In this document: one piece after another, positions 1-12,631 of the stretch
Numbering within the stretch: position 1 is the stretch's first letter
Layout of the letters: every line of letters starts with the position of its first letter
Assembly: GCA_023846275.1 (NCBI GenBank)
Contig: JAIUJO010000165.1
Coordinates: 911,001 to 975,000, forward strand
Direction: 5' to 3'
Source: Vanilla planifolia
Taxonomy: Eukaryota > Streptophyta > Magnoliopsida > Asparagales > Orchidaceae
Length of the DNA: 64,000 nt
Made by a program: the position numbers and the translations under genes
The notes under the pieces: generated by a model
Seen by the model: the letters and a program-made list of their open reading frames with translations, nothing else
What the model was told of the DNA's origin: nothing
Database searches by the model: none

Positions 1-189
1 AGCCTATGAAGCCTCCATTGTGTGAGCGATGCCACTATTTTACTTTGAGTAAAACATCAAAAAATTCCATAAATCCATTTTGTTCTTCTCTTCAATTAGT
101 TGATACAAATCTAGTATGAACAAGTTGGAGTATAGGTGGATTATATACTCCACTTAGATGTCATTTCAAAATAAGAAAAGAGAGATCAC

Positions 190-780
190 CAAATTGTCGT
201 GAGAGGAAATACTTGTCCAAGATGTCATACCCCCTTATGATAGGAATCTTATGCATATCATTTTATGTATAAGGCTTGACCCTAAATATATAGTTGGTTT
301 TGTTACCCATATCAAAAAAATTGGTATATGATTGAATAGCTTCTTATGTATATGAAGAATGTCATAGCCCTCTGATGTTACATAAATGTTGCTTAAAATG
401 TGATATTGATATTTAGAAGAGTTCCTTAGGATACATATGCTAGTTGTGCAGTAATACTTAGCTAAATGCTTCAACATCAGAATATGTGGCTCTCTCCAAA
501 GCCAAATTCATCACCTTATCTTCTCAAAGGCATATAAAGAGCCTGCATGATTTAAAAAATCTTCTAAGAGAAAAGGAAAAGTATGATTTTTACTATACAT
601 AAGGATTGTGTAAATGCAATTTGCCTTGTAAAGAACTTTGCTACTATAATTGAAGTTCTTGACGTCAGGCTATTGATTGATGGTGTGTTATCAAAATTCT
701 TAGTATAGATATTTATATAGATATGCTAACAAAATTAGCACTATTGACAAGTTGTAGCCTAATAATATGCATTACTCTTT
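190..780 (+). mobile_element. Copia-type retrotransposon fossil (RT end and RNase H part)
   Basis: Translation on the + strand gives a heavily broken but recognisable 3' part of a Copia pol. Around 210-330 it resembles the stretch before the RNase H domain (the 'SYPLMIGILCI' type block). Around 470-760 it follows the RNase H pattern (SEYVALSKA, then LHDLKNLLRE, then DGVLSK and a closing MLTK-like end). The element is old, with many breaks and no open frame of useful length. A TATA-like CTATAAAAGG at about 1,168-1,177 could belong to its 3' LTR, but I could not define LTR ends. Family assignment to Copia is fairly secure; the lineage is not. Confidence 0.6.
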
Positions 781-3700
781 GGAGTTTTCAAGAAAAATGA
801 TGAAAGGAAAGATTCATAAAAAGAGTTAAAAATTTGAAGAGATTATCTATGCAGATGTCCAATACTCAATTATCCTACTAAAAGATTATTAAGATGTTGA
901 GTCTGATTAAGTCAACTATAGATGCATATGAAGTTGAGCAGATCATATGTATCAAGTTATACATGAATCTGTAGGATTTCAAAATAACAAGCCAAAGCAA
1001 TGTGAACTATAGAAATCTACTGGAAAATAGATTCTTGAGAGTTGAGTCATATTTTTCTCACAATTCGACAATAAGCACTCTAGGGTAACTGATGTAGACA
1101 TGCACATCAAGCATATATTGTCCTTATTTTTGTTATGCAAGTGGGTGGTGGCAAGTGGCTCAAAGTCCTATAAAAGGTCAAATAAGCTATCAAAATTTTT
1201 GTGAAATCAAACAGAATAGATTTAGTCACTTGCAATCTACATTCTGCTTTATAAGCAACCATGACATTGAGGATGTGAGTCACTTCTTGGGGAGGGACAA
1301 CTTAGAGCAAAAGTAATCAAAGTGATGTTTCTCTTTACAACTATATATTTGAGTTCTAATGAAGATGTTTGTAAGCATGAAAAAGAGTTTTTTTTTCTTT
1401 TGAATTTGGGATTTTCACGTGAAATTGTCTTTTTTACTATTCATGTATGCTTTTCATTATTGTAATTTGTGAAATTGGTTGTTATCACTTTAGTAGGGCG
1501 AAAATAATTGTAGATTAGTGAATCATCGATTTGAGGAGTTAGCTATTATTAATAAAGTTTCATCAAGAGCTTTGTAGAAGTGTTGCTTTAAACCAGATGC
1601 TTTTTTAGGTGACCAAAATACAACATTGAACATGCTCATCAATTCCTTTTTTACCCTCTCTCTCTCTCCTATTGGCCTGTCTCTCCCCTCTTCACTCATA
1701 CTTTAAACCATTCCTTCCTCTTTCTTAATTTATTTTTCAATCCAGTTGTTTAGTAAGTCTTTCTAAACAATGGTAATTGTAAATGTCGATTGAAAACTAT
1801 TGTGGTACCTTCCACCCCAACCCAACAAAAAGGCATATTCAATAAAAAGTTAAACAGTTCACGTCATCCTTCAAAGCAATTTATTTCACATTCTTCATTT
1901 TTGAGAAATTACTAAAGTTATATTGCCCAACCTTAGAAAAAAGGGGGGTAATGTTTCAAATGCCAAAGTAATGTTTTAGTTTCTAATATAACATTGCATA
2001 TCAAATGAAAGTTTCCACTTCTTTTTAGATTGCTTTAGATTTAATACAAGTACGAATCATGTATCCTTCAGCATGCTTTTAAACTTTTGATATGAGATTT
2101 CCTCGATTTTTTTCATATTTGACTTACCATGAATAACTGATTCCTCAACTATTATTAGTGTGGATGCATGCTGTTGTAGAAAGCTTCAGTAAGCAATAAA
2201 GAGATCAACGACTTGTGGGCAAAGCTTAGCTCAATGTAGGAGAAACTGGGTTGCTACCATGGGAGGTTGAAAGAGACTGTAGAAAGCATAGAACAATGCA
2301 GGTTGAAAGCTTAGCTCTTGTAGGAAGCTTCTCTTCTAATTTGTACACTTATTTAATATATATATAATTTGTACATAATTAAGTATATATGCATTAGATA
2401 ATCATTAGCTTTGTAAGATTAGTTGAAATAGTTAAATTAAATTTGAATCATTTTATACTGAAGATGTTAATAGTATAGTTTGGCATAATTATATCAAAAG
2501 TTTAGAATTTATCAAATTTACATAATTGAGTAGGACAATGAATAGAATATCTTTTTGCTTAATCTCTTTTCCAATTGAACGGTATACCACTTTAGCTTTA
2601 TTTGATAAAGACCAGCTTTACATAAAAAAAGGGAAAATAAGTTTTCAATTCTACATAACAAAATATATGTGACAAAATAATATACTGCAACTTATAACAA
2701 GATTACCAATATGCAATATACTTGACTCAAAACAATTGATTTATCATTAACAATAAAAAAATATTCAGTCCACGGCAAAGTTAGTTAACCTAATCTCGTA
2801 ATATTAGCTTAGTATTAGAAAAACTCATGTGAATAATATAAAAATGGTTGTTAAAAGTCCCCTACATGACCTTTCGTGATGTCTTACATTTCTTTTCCAA
2901 AACCCATTGGTTCACATATGGTAAATTGTTTTTATGCTCATTCGTTTCAATGATTAAAAAACATATTAAAAAAATTAAATTAAAGAAATAAAAAATTGTG
3001 AATGACAAATTTTTTATATTTTTTAGATTATTTTTTTGAAAAATGTTTACAGCAAACATAGGAAAGATACCAATAATATTTGCAATCACAAAGTCAAATC
3101 ATGTATTATAATATCAAATTTGGCACAGTGATTGGGAGTTAAGAAGATTGGTGGTAAAATGATGCAAGTACATATTAATTCATTTATTATTAATGTATAT
3201 TCCTAAAATGGATTTTAAAAGTTGAATTTATTTTTGTTAGTGCTCAACTAGTAAAAAATTAATAAAAAATTTGTAGATTTTCTTAATTAATCTATCATGT
3301 AAAATTTTAAAAATAATATTTTAGTTTTTTTATTAAAAGAATGTAATTATATGGGAGAGAATATGAAATAAAACATATTATAATATGACATTTTGTTTAA
3401 AGGGTGGGTCTTATGTGTGTCCTTCATTTTTTAAACTTTTTAAGCTAAAAATAATTGGTACTTTAAAAAAGCCTTTTTATTAAATATTTAACCATTCTCA
3501 AATAAAATTTATTATTCAAAATACTTTTATAAAACCATATATTCAAACATACAAATCATATTTAAAAATTGTATAAACCAATTATAATTTAATAGTAGTG
3601 CAATTACAACGAAGCACAATTACAAGGATGATTGAAGAATATTCTCAAAATGGGTCCATGGACATGATTAGAATAATTAATTGATAATTATTGATATCGT

Positions 3701-5495
3701 TCTCAAAATAATAAACTTGTTGCTCATCACCACCATCAAGTAGCCTTCAGATTTATTGAGTTGACAACTCATGTGACATGTTCTTTTCATTATTGACACT
3801 CACTCTTAGAGATGAATACAATTCTCAAGTCAACAACCTCCAGACATGTGTCTCTAACAAGTAGGCAAATCATGGTATAATTAAAAAAGTTTTAGTAAAA
3901 TAAAAATAAAGAAAAATAAAAAGAACATTTTAAATTTGTAGATGATTTAATTTCTTATTCTTAAATTTATATGTACCCTTTAGACATTTTTCTTGGGCCT
4001 ATCACTTCTACTTTCTTTTATCATATGTGTTGGCAAGGATGCTTTACAATAGGTCTTTTACCCAGAGAAAAAAAATTTAAGCATTCAATTCCCTTCACAC
4101 AAGGTCCAAAATTAAACACCTTCCCACACAAGGTTAAAAGTGGAAACATTTTCCATAAATAATCCTTAAAATAAGCTCTCTCTCTCTTCTCACATTAGGC
4201 TCAAAGCAAACACCTCTAAATCCTAGTTGGATTAAGCCAAATTAAATAATAACAATAAAAATTTCTTACATAAACTCTTTAAAAACTAATTGAGTGAAAT
4301 ATATTTATGTATATATACCGTAAAAAATGATGCCAATGAGTGCATAACTTCTGATTGCAATATCAAAGTTAGTACAAAGTTGGTGCATTTATCAATGCAA
4401 TGGAGTTTTCCATCTATTTATAGAACTAATGTGGTTGTTTGTAATTTTTAAAAACTATCAATTTTAGCTTGCCAACCTCCCAAGTCTTTTCAAATATTTT
4501 CATATTCTTGCTTAATGCCTTAATCCATGTTAACAATGCTTCAATGAGAAAATATAAATAGCCAACTAGCCAAGCTCGACTTTACCACCCATTAGATGAT
4601 CTAAACATCTTCTATAATTTGTACATTTTTTATCTATCAAATTTAACAAACTATTTATCAAATTGAACGTTGTACCATTTAATGATGATCAAAACTGTTC
4701 ATCGAGCATTTCTATAGCCTTTTGATATTGCTCAATTTTGAGTTGCTAACAATGAGATTATCCATCAAATAGTTTGATAATTTCTTAAAAAACTCAATTT
4801 TTAGCATATTTTTATTTAATATTTATTAGATGGTCTAATTATTATCATATCATTATTAAACAAGTTATCCAATGTCTATTAAATAGGCTAACTAGAATTT
4901 TATAGAGGTTGATTTTGGAAACCTCATATAACCATTAATATACTGTGCTATTAAGTTATCCAATTTTTAATAGACTAGCAATCAGTCAATTACGGAATGT
5001 TTTGATGATTATTCAATAGAATATACAAATGATGCCTGAGTTTAAACTAACAAATATTTCTTGAAAGATCTTTAATATCTATTAGAGAACTAGTCAAATA
5101 TTTAATGCTTTATAAAAGAAAATTTTTTGAGCTTATTAATTCCATTTCTCATATTATTTAAGTTAGCTAAATTTTTAAAAGCATAAAAAAATGTAAAATT
5201 TTTAAAATCTTTTAATAAAATGTTGTTTGAAAAATATGATAGATATTTTTAGTTTTAAAAACTATGTAATAATAATTTTTTAAAATATTTAATATATTTA
5301 AGCTACTTTATCAAGTTAATCGTTCAAGAATCTACAATAATCATTCCCGTAGTTCATATGAATAGTTTTCTTATATTTTCAATCTAATTTGTACACTTGT
5401 TCATTCATAATTCTTGAGTAATCTATATCTATGCACGTATATACATCTTTCAATAGTCATTTTTCTAATCTTAATTATGTGTGTATATATGTTTG

Positions 5496-5502
<7 letters not shown>
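781..5502. other. AT-rich non-coding DNA
   Basis: I see no gene here. The stretch is very AT-rich, with poly-A/T runs, a CT-rich tract near 1,655-1,690 and many small open frames that look like chance. The first few hundred bases may be the trailing LTR of the Copia fossil. Confidence 0.6.

Positions 5503-5542
<40 letters not shown>
5503..5542. repeat. (AT)20 microsatellite
   Basis: An uninterrupted run of about 20 AT dinucleotides, preceded by an imperfect GTGTATATATGTTTGTATAT stretch. It is likely length-polymorphic. Confidence 0.95.
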
Positions 5543-5548
<6 letters not shown>

Positions 5549-5784
5549 TATTACTTCTTATAAGATTGATTACAAAAATTAAGATTGAATCTAAATTATT
5601 TTGGAGTGACTAAAATTTTAATATTATTTATGATAATCATATCAAGTGTTTCAAATGTAATGATTAATACCTTTCTTAGTTTACTAGAATATTCCTTTGT
5701 CCAGTTTCTTTCCTAATTGAGTTGTTAAAATTTTAGTTGTCTAATATAAATACCAATTTAGATGATAATAAAAGATAAAACAGT

Positions 5785-8590
5785 TTGATAATTGCCAATG
5801 ATGAAGAGGAGATTACACTTGTGACTCTAATAAGTGATGATAAGATCATATTTATAATGATGACCAACAAAAGAAATAAATTCGATCTTTCGGACGGCTT
5901 CTCAGTTGAGTTTGTACATAGATATTGGGAGATCACACAGATGCACATTATTGTAGTGGTGAAATAATTCTTTAAAGATAGTTTTATATCAAAATATTGA
6001 AAGGACACACAAGCTATATTCATCCTTTGAGTTTAAGAAGCATCAAAACCAAAGACGTTTAGGGTCATTAGCCTTTGCAATTTGATTAACAAGGTAGTGA
6101 CCAAAATTTTTGTGGATAGACATAAGGTAAAGCTTCCAGATATCTTTGTGAGGGAGCAAGTTGCTTTTTGCGTTATGTCATGGTATATCTGATAATATTT
6201 TTTGGAATGACAAAAAAATCCTTTTTGCACATGTATTCTTTCAAAGAAGATTTGATAGTAATAAAATTAGATAATGATTAAGCTTATGATAAAGAAAATT
6301 AGAAATTTGTGTTGGATATGCTTAAGCATTGGTAGTTTCTAATTCTTTGTTGTGATTGGATTAAGGCTTATATCACTACAGAAAGATTTGGGATTATGTT
6401 TAACATTTTTTATCTATCATTGATGCAAGTAACTGAGGGTTTTAGATAGGGATATGGTTAAGGATTGACAAGAAAATTGGAAATTAGATATGGATCACCC
6501 TTAGGATAAGAAAAATTAGAAATTTATGCTGGATATGCTTAAACGTTGGTAGTCCCTTACACTTTACTGTGGTTGGAATAAGCCTTATTTCACCACACCA
6601 GCATTTAGGATTATGTTTAATATTTTCTATCTATCATTGATCGAAGAGACTGAGATAGGGATGTCCTATCAATCCATACCACTTTATTACTACATCTAAG
6701 TGTCTCTTACTGATTATTAGTATCAGATTGATCATGTTCTCTTGATTGAGCTTAGGAATTTTCCCTCTTCCTTGATGATTACACACCTTTTGTATGTTGA
6801 TGGCATCATGATTTATGAACCATCAACTTGTGGTATAATGTAGAATATTTAGAATGTTATAGAGTAGTAAGGGCATCACTCAGGTGTGGTTATCAATCTA
6901 ATGTTACTTACTGAAGGGATGAAGTGCAAGTGTGAGAAGTTGATTTCTTGAAATTTTCAAATGCTTAATTGAAATATCTAAGAGACAAATTATAGCAACA
7001 AAATATTAGTGAAAACAATTTAAATTCATTATTAATCAAGTAGAAATTTGTGTCTCAAGGTGGATGATCAAATCATTATTAATGGTGGCAAACAACGTCA
7101 TGATGAACTCGATGTTAACTATTATTCTTACTTATTGCTTAGTCGACAGCATAATTTCGAGCTACACTGTTATAGAATAAAACATATTATTGTATCGTTA
7201 TTTGTGGAGTAGTTCAAATGATAGTAGTACAATAAACTATGCCTATTGAGAAATACAGCTCTTAAGGAATGTGTTGGACTTGGTGTTTGTAGTTTTTTGA
7301 CCTATTAGTCAAGGCTGATTGCAAAACATGGTAGGTGTGGAGTTACTCGAGAAGATAATTTACTAGTTTAGTCCTTTAAATAAAAAAAAAATTATGATAA
7401 TAACACTTTTCATATGCCTTTTAGAGCATCTCATACATGTATGTCACTCAAAACTGGAGCCCCCTATACCACAAAAAATTTGGTTTTACGAGTTGTTGTA
7501 AGCAATTTTGTTTCCTTTTTTGGGTTAATTTGCTTAGCATCCATCTTATTGCTACTAAAACAATATATTTTAAAATGTATGTAGAGCATTTGATATTTGT
7601 AGTAGAGCTAGTAAAGGAGCACTGATTGTCAGATCGCCAAAACACTTAGAAGTTGTTCACATCATATTTGGTATTTTAGATGCTACATTCTCCTTAGGTT
7701 AAATCAAGTCAACCGAATATTCTATGCTTCACATTCGGTGAGGATATGGTGTTGGACTTAGAGACTATATACAATGACATGTATATGTACAACGAGGGAG
7801 GAGGTCATGTGGGTTTTGAAAGAGATGGTGCAACCATAAGTAAACATTTTCCTTTAGAGATTAGCATTAAACCTACTTCCTACTTACACTTGGCTTCATG
7901 CAAGAGGGATTGAAACATCTAAACTTAGTCCTTAGTGATGTCATGCTAATGAAGATGTGATACATTATTTTTAAGAGTGGTATATCATGAAAGAACTTCG
8001 GTTTAATAGCTTCATAAATGACTAATTCATGCTTGGTGGGATTAAGTACTGGGATGTGACTTCTATTATTTTGTTCCTTAATTGGATGTCTATGATTGTG
8101 CAGGTGGCTATGACCTCTCATGTAGTCAAATTTACTACTTTTTTTTATTGTACCTCTAGAATAACTTGAATTTGTTGGGGCAAGGAAAGAAAGGTACTCA
8201 ATTTAGTTGCACATCAAAGGAGAAATCACATTATAGTTGCTTCTTTCTACAACTCTTTGATCATGTCCAATAGAAGCTCTGGTGGTCTTAACTAATTGTT
8301 TGTTATCTCTTATTAGACTCCCCCAATAGGTTGGATTAAATTTAAATGTGTAGTTATGCATGATGACATAAATTTTAGATTTAGTACTATGAGATGGGAT
8401 GACGTATGTAGACCTATTACTATTCTCAGAAAAGCATTAGTTTTATATCCAACTACTACCATGGACATTGTTGTTATTTTATAAGCAATGAAAATTTTGA
8501 GAGCCCTACTTCTTAATGTCTATGGAATAGTGTTTGAATCAAATTACATTATAGTTATTATTGTAGTTAAACAATTACTTTTGACAACAG
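5785..8590 (+). mobile_element. L1-like LINE remnant: reverse transcriptase to RNase H
   Basis: Translated pieces in order on the + strand match a plant L1-type ORF2. At 5,870-5,970 there is a block like the segment before RT motif 1 (DLSDGFS, then a YWEI-like turn). At 6,055-6,180 comes FRVISLCNLINKVVTKI, then LPDIFVREQVAF, the conserved 'RPISLCN...EQ.AF' block. At 6,265-6,430 comes a KAYD-like block followed by LDMLKH, CDWIKAYI and RFGIMFN. Near 6,780-6,815 ITHLLYVDG stands where the catalytic 'LLYADD' motif is expected. At 8,318-8,580 PPIGWIKFK begins an RNase H-like domain, the usual C-terminal domain of plant L1s. Stops and frameshifts occur throughout, the second D of the YADD motif reads G, and the 5' endonuclease and ORF1 were not found. 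It is a dead, old, 5'-truncated copy lying upstream of the kinesin pseudogene. Confidence 0.75.
6280..6660 (+). repeat. internal duplication within the LINE RT
   Basis: The stretch 6,297-6,440 (AGAAATTTGTGTTGGATATG to the TATCTATCATTGATG block) recurs as a diverged copy at about 6,510-6,650, with the same landmarks in the same order: LDMLK, W.KAY, RFGIMFN and YLSL. The copies are separated by about 70 bases. The duplication is visible by eye at clear but imperfect identity, so it is old. Confidence 0.7.
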
Positions 8591-11130
8591 CAAATAATTT
8601 TTCCTAAAATAGTTCTTTTCCCCAAAAAAGTGTGAAGGCAATAATTTTAAAGACTAAGTTTCTCACCATGTATTTTTACATGATTTTAATTTAGACCTTC
8701 TAATGCCTCTCCCATATCCCTTCAATTTTGTGTTTTTAATAATTTTACCTATGGTTTTTGTTAAAGATAGTACGTTGTAGACATTGGCTATTACTTCACC
8801 ATGGAATTGAATGATTTTGATTTCACATATAGTGCTAATGAAGTCCAAATAATGACATCCACCAATCCCTTGTTAGCATCATTTATGGTTAGGACTACAG
8901 TGGTATTTGATCATCTTCAACCCCCTAACTCTCATTCTTTATTAATTTAAACAACATAGCAAATTCTTTTGCAATGATGTTTTTCATAAATTCAAGAATT
9001 TTAACTCTGACTATGAGATATGTGTGCCCATGATTGTCCCTTTTAATCTTTACTTCAATCTCAAAGGCCATCAAAAAATGATCAAAATCTAATGATGTTA
9101 TACCATGAAAATGTATCCAAAGCATGGGCTTGCCTTAAGCAATTTAATTTCTACAAAGTAATGATGCTGGAGGCATTACCAAGCTAGATAAAGCCAAACT
9201 ACATCATTGACAAAATGATTAGGGTGGACAGTGTACACAAAAATGTAGACCGATCAACCCAAACATTGGCATTAGTAAGAGCATTTTAACTGCAACTTAA
9301 ACATAGGCTATTGGAGCTAAGATTATTGTGTCAACTGAAACAAGACTTTCCCTCTAAGAGATCCCTATTAAGTAGTTTATATTATATTTTTTTTTTCAAA
9401 TTACTAGTCTTATAGAGCCTATATTGTTATTTATTATCAATACCTCACCATGAAAGATTGAGAAATTTGCTCACTTACTGGCTTCCTTGGATGTGGTAGA
9501 CATGTCTCAAGCTACCTCTTTAGAATCAAACCCTAATTCTCCACCAACAATTACCACCATGCTAGGCCCCTATATTACCATCAAAAGTTGATATGGTGGA
9601 AATTTAAATGATGCATCACATACACATATGTTGCATGATATGATAACTTATCATGAAAGGTTAAGGAGCCATGTGAAAGCCCACATCAACCTTCTACTTG
9701 ATAAATGCATCCCATTAAGAAGTTAGGATTCGATGCATGTATTAGCTATAAAATTATATGGTTTTCAAAGTAGAATGTGCCTTCACAAAAACTACAACTA
9801 TTTTGATGAGACATTCATTATTTCATAATTTAAAATTATTTATACTTCCACATGCATGGATTAATCTTTTAGATAAGTAGATGACTTCTAACAAGATCAA
9901 CATGATTAAAACACAAAGATAAAGCAATAGGCAGCACCTCATGTCATAGTTGACATGTTTTCTTGTCTGGTGATACTTCACAATGGAATAATGAATGCTT
10001 TCAAGTTTTGATGTCATTCATCATGTTTTGAAACATTACCACTCAATAATAGGATTCTTAAATGACAACCCTCCTAGGTAGTGAATGAGGATAAAAATGC
10101 ATTGTTTCAATGACTGTGCCAACACTAGAGCTGGGACGATCACATGTCCAATTGCATTGCAAAACAACAAAAGTTCCAACACATGAGAAGTGTGGCAGCA
10201 ACAAGATAATTGAATAGGAACATACAAATTCGGAAAAAATAAGGAAACCTATGAACTTCCTCCTTGAAAAGCTTTGATTAGCTAACAAAGCCTTAAAAAT
10301 AGTAATTGACAACACCAAGAGATAGCCAAGCCATAAGAAGCACCACCACAAAAAAATAACTCGTATGCAAAAGTGCTCTAAAGCCAATCTAATCCCATTA
10401 GCCCAAAGAGATTCAAAGATTGTAAAAAGAGCACAATGGGCCTAATTATGGATGAAGGCCTTGGCTAACATACACATGGCATGACAACCAATAAGATTTA
10501 GAAAAATAACACAATAATATAAAAGGTCCATTATGGCCTACACGAATCAAGAAACCATTGAAATGGCCAAAAGTTATTGCACCTCACAAATCGTGGTTGT
10601 TGAGCACTACTCTTGTAATTATAAAATTTTTTTCCAAGATCCAAGACAAGATTGAAGGTACACTACGTGCTCTAAATTTTGCTGGCCATGAAGCAACACC
10701 ACATTAGTCACTTTAAAAAGTAGTAATTTCAGAACAAATAGGTCACACTTGTGAGGCCCCATAATGTTGCATGCATAGGAATACATAACATGAGGGTGAG
10801 ACTTTCCACCATGCATCATACCATGTAGAGGTAATAGCACACTCAACCAACACATGGCCATGTCTAATTTACACCATAGAAGTTTTACTATGACATTGGC
10901 AAATATCAGAAAAAATAAAGCTCCAAGTAGTAAGAAATGTGTGACAATTTCACTTTTTGTTATGTCAAGTCCCTATCAGAGTGGCACCTCATTCTTGCTT
11001 CATATATCCTAAGATATGGTAATGGAGAGAAAAAGCCATGCAATTCAAGCACAAAATGTTGCATTTTAAGAATTCCAGCACATGGGACACTGAGGTGCTA
11101 CCATACCTCATACAACAAATGGCAAGAACT
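8591..11130. other. no recognised gene
   Basis: AT-rich DNA with several open frames of 60-109 codons on the - strand (for example 10,058-10,387). None shows a domain I recognise. A - strand stretch at 8,925-9,125 (LWIHFHGI...) faintly recalls the DUF4283 region of plant LINE ORF1 proteins, which is not enough to call. Confidence 0.5.
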
Positions 11131-11960
11131 TCGATGACAAAGGCATTGCTAAAAGTAGATGGCACTACCAAACTTTCACTACAAAGCAAGAAAAATTGTA
11201 CTTCACCTAGCCCAACATAGAGGAAAACAAGTGACACTTTGAACATGCAAAATGATAAGTCTCTTAATTGGGCATCACCTTATACAAAAACAAACATGTG
11301 GTAGTGCTAGAAATCCCAAAAAATGTTACACCACCAGTCACATGCACAGTATGTTGCAAACCACCCTTAAGAATGATGAACAATTGCACATGACTAAGGA
11401 TGAAGCATAACATCCACAAACCCTTGTGCATATTGCATCATCCAACTCTTTCTTCATCATAGATGGCTTCGTGCCACAAATTAACACTTGCAAATTGCAT
11501 GTTATGATAGTCCATCAAAGTGGAAAAGGAGTTTTCTAATAGGACATCACCTTGTTAATGCACTAGTAGTCGACGATGGAAATATCAAAAATAGAGATGC
11601 ACCTTTGTGGGCCCAAATACACACATGCTTTGGTTGTAATGAGTGCACATACTTGCTACTACATGTGCGAATAGTATGCTATCGTTGTGGTAGTGCACCC
11701 TGTGTTCTGCCATAGATGCAAGCACAACAACATGAGGCTAGGGCTACAATCAAGCTTGCACAAACCCTATTACTTAACACACCATCAAATTGCCACTTTG
11801 CGACTAGCCACATGATGTTGCATATTTTCTTTAGTGGATTGTATGTTACGAAAATTCTATCAATGAAGAAGTAAAGTCTCCTAATAAACTATCACCTTAT
11901 CAAAGTGTTAGCGGCTGCAACTATAAAAATTTTAAAAAAATATTTAGAATTTGTGGGCCT
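11130..11960. repeat. degenerate tandem array, period about 270-340 bp
   Basis: Three related segments share the order 'AAAGT.. / TCCTAATAGG.CATCACCTT / TTGTGGGCC..': anchors near 11,265, 11,537 and 11,881. Spacing is 272 and 344 bases, so units differ by indels. The copies are strongly diverged, and similar CACC/GCCC-rich wording continues upstream to about 10,700. No gene is seen. It could be an old satellite-like array or a locally duplicated repeat. Confidence 0.45.
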
Positions 11961-12331
11961 CATTAGTCCTGCACACAAGATGTTGGGCACATATAAATCT
12001 CATTTTTCATGTGATTAAGATCTATACATTTTTAGATAATTTTATGTTACACAATAAACGACAAAGTATTAAAAACATGTTGTATTTAATTTATTTTTTC
12101 AAAAGTTAAATTATCGATCACAAATTAGCATAACATATGTTGTGCTGGATCGTGTCATCTTGTGCTGAATCGAATCTGTCAGAATAATAACTAATCGGGT
12201 CAAACCTAGACCTACCGGGCAACAACACAATTCTCTAGAAGTTGATCAATTTTCACAATGAATTGGCTGTAGATGAGGGGGAATGCTCACTATGAATTTT
12301 TTCTTCTCTCATTATGTTATTCCGATGACCG

Positions 12332-12631
12332 ATGGAGATGATCTATGTTGCTGTGCATACTTGGCTTATTTCACCTAAAGTGTCTCAAAAGAGCCCTTGG
12401 AGGATCTTCGAGAATTCCATCTTCCATGTTAATCATTCAGACGTGCTTGAGTTTGGCATGTCCCCACCATCACCACCACTCCTCCAGATATATTGTTCCT
12501 CTAAAAATCGTCAAGATCTAAACCTCTTTAATTAACCTTAGACAAGGTTTTTGGGGAAGACTGCAAGATGGTTCAAATTTTTGACACCCTGGCAAAAGAT
12601 ATTGTTGCATCCGTTGTTCGTGGATTTAACG
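12332..12631 (+). other. KIN-7 pseudogene exon 1
   Basis: It opens with MEMIYVAV, the usual first beta-strand of kinesin motors (family: ME.I.VAVR.RP), followed by SPWRIFENSIFHVNHSD. That frame ends at 12,535. The match resumes in another frame at 12,538 with LDKVFGEDC and ends RGFNG, so a frameshift lies between. A good splice donor, G|GTATGT, is at 12,632. Confidence 0.8.

Noticed and set aside
8660-9600. Possible LINE ORF1 (DUF4283-like) remnant on the - strand
   Set aside because: One LWIHFHGI phrase is too little, and the strand is opposite to the neighbouring LINE.
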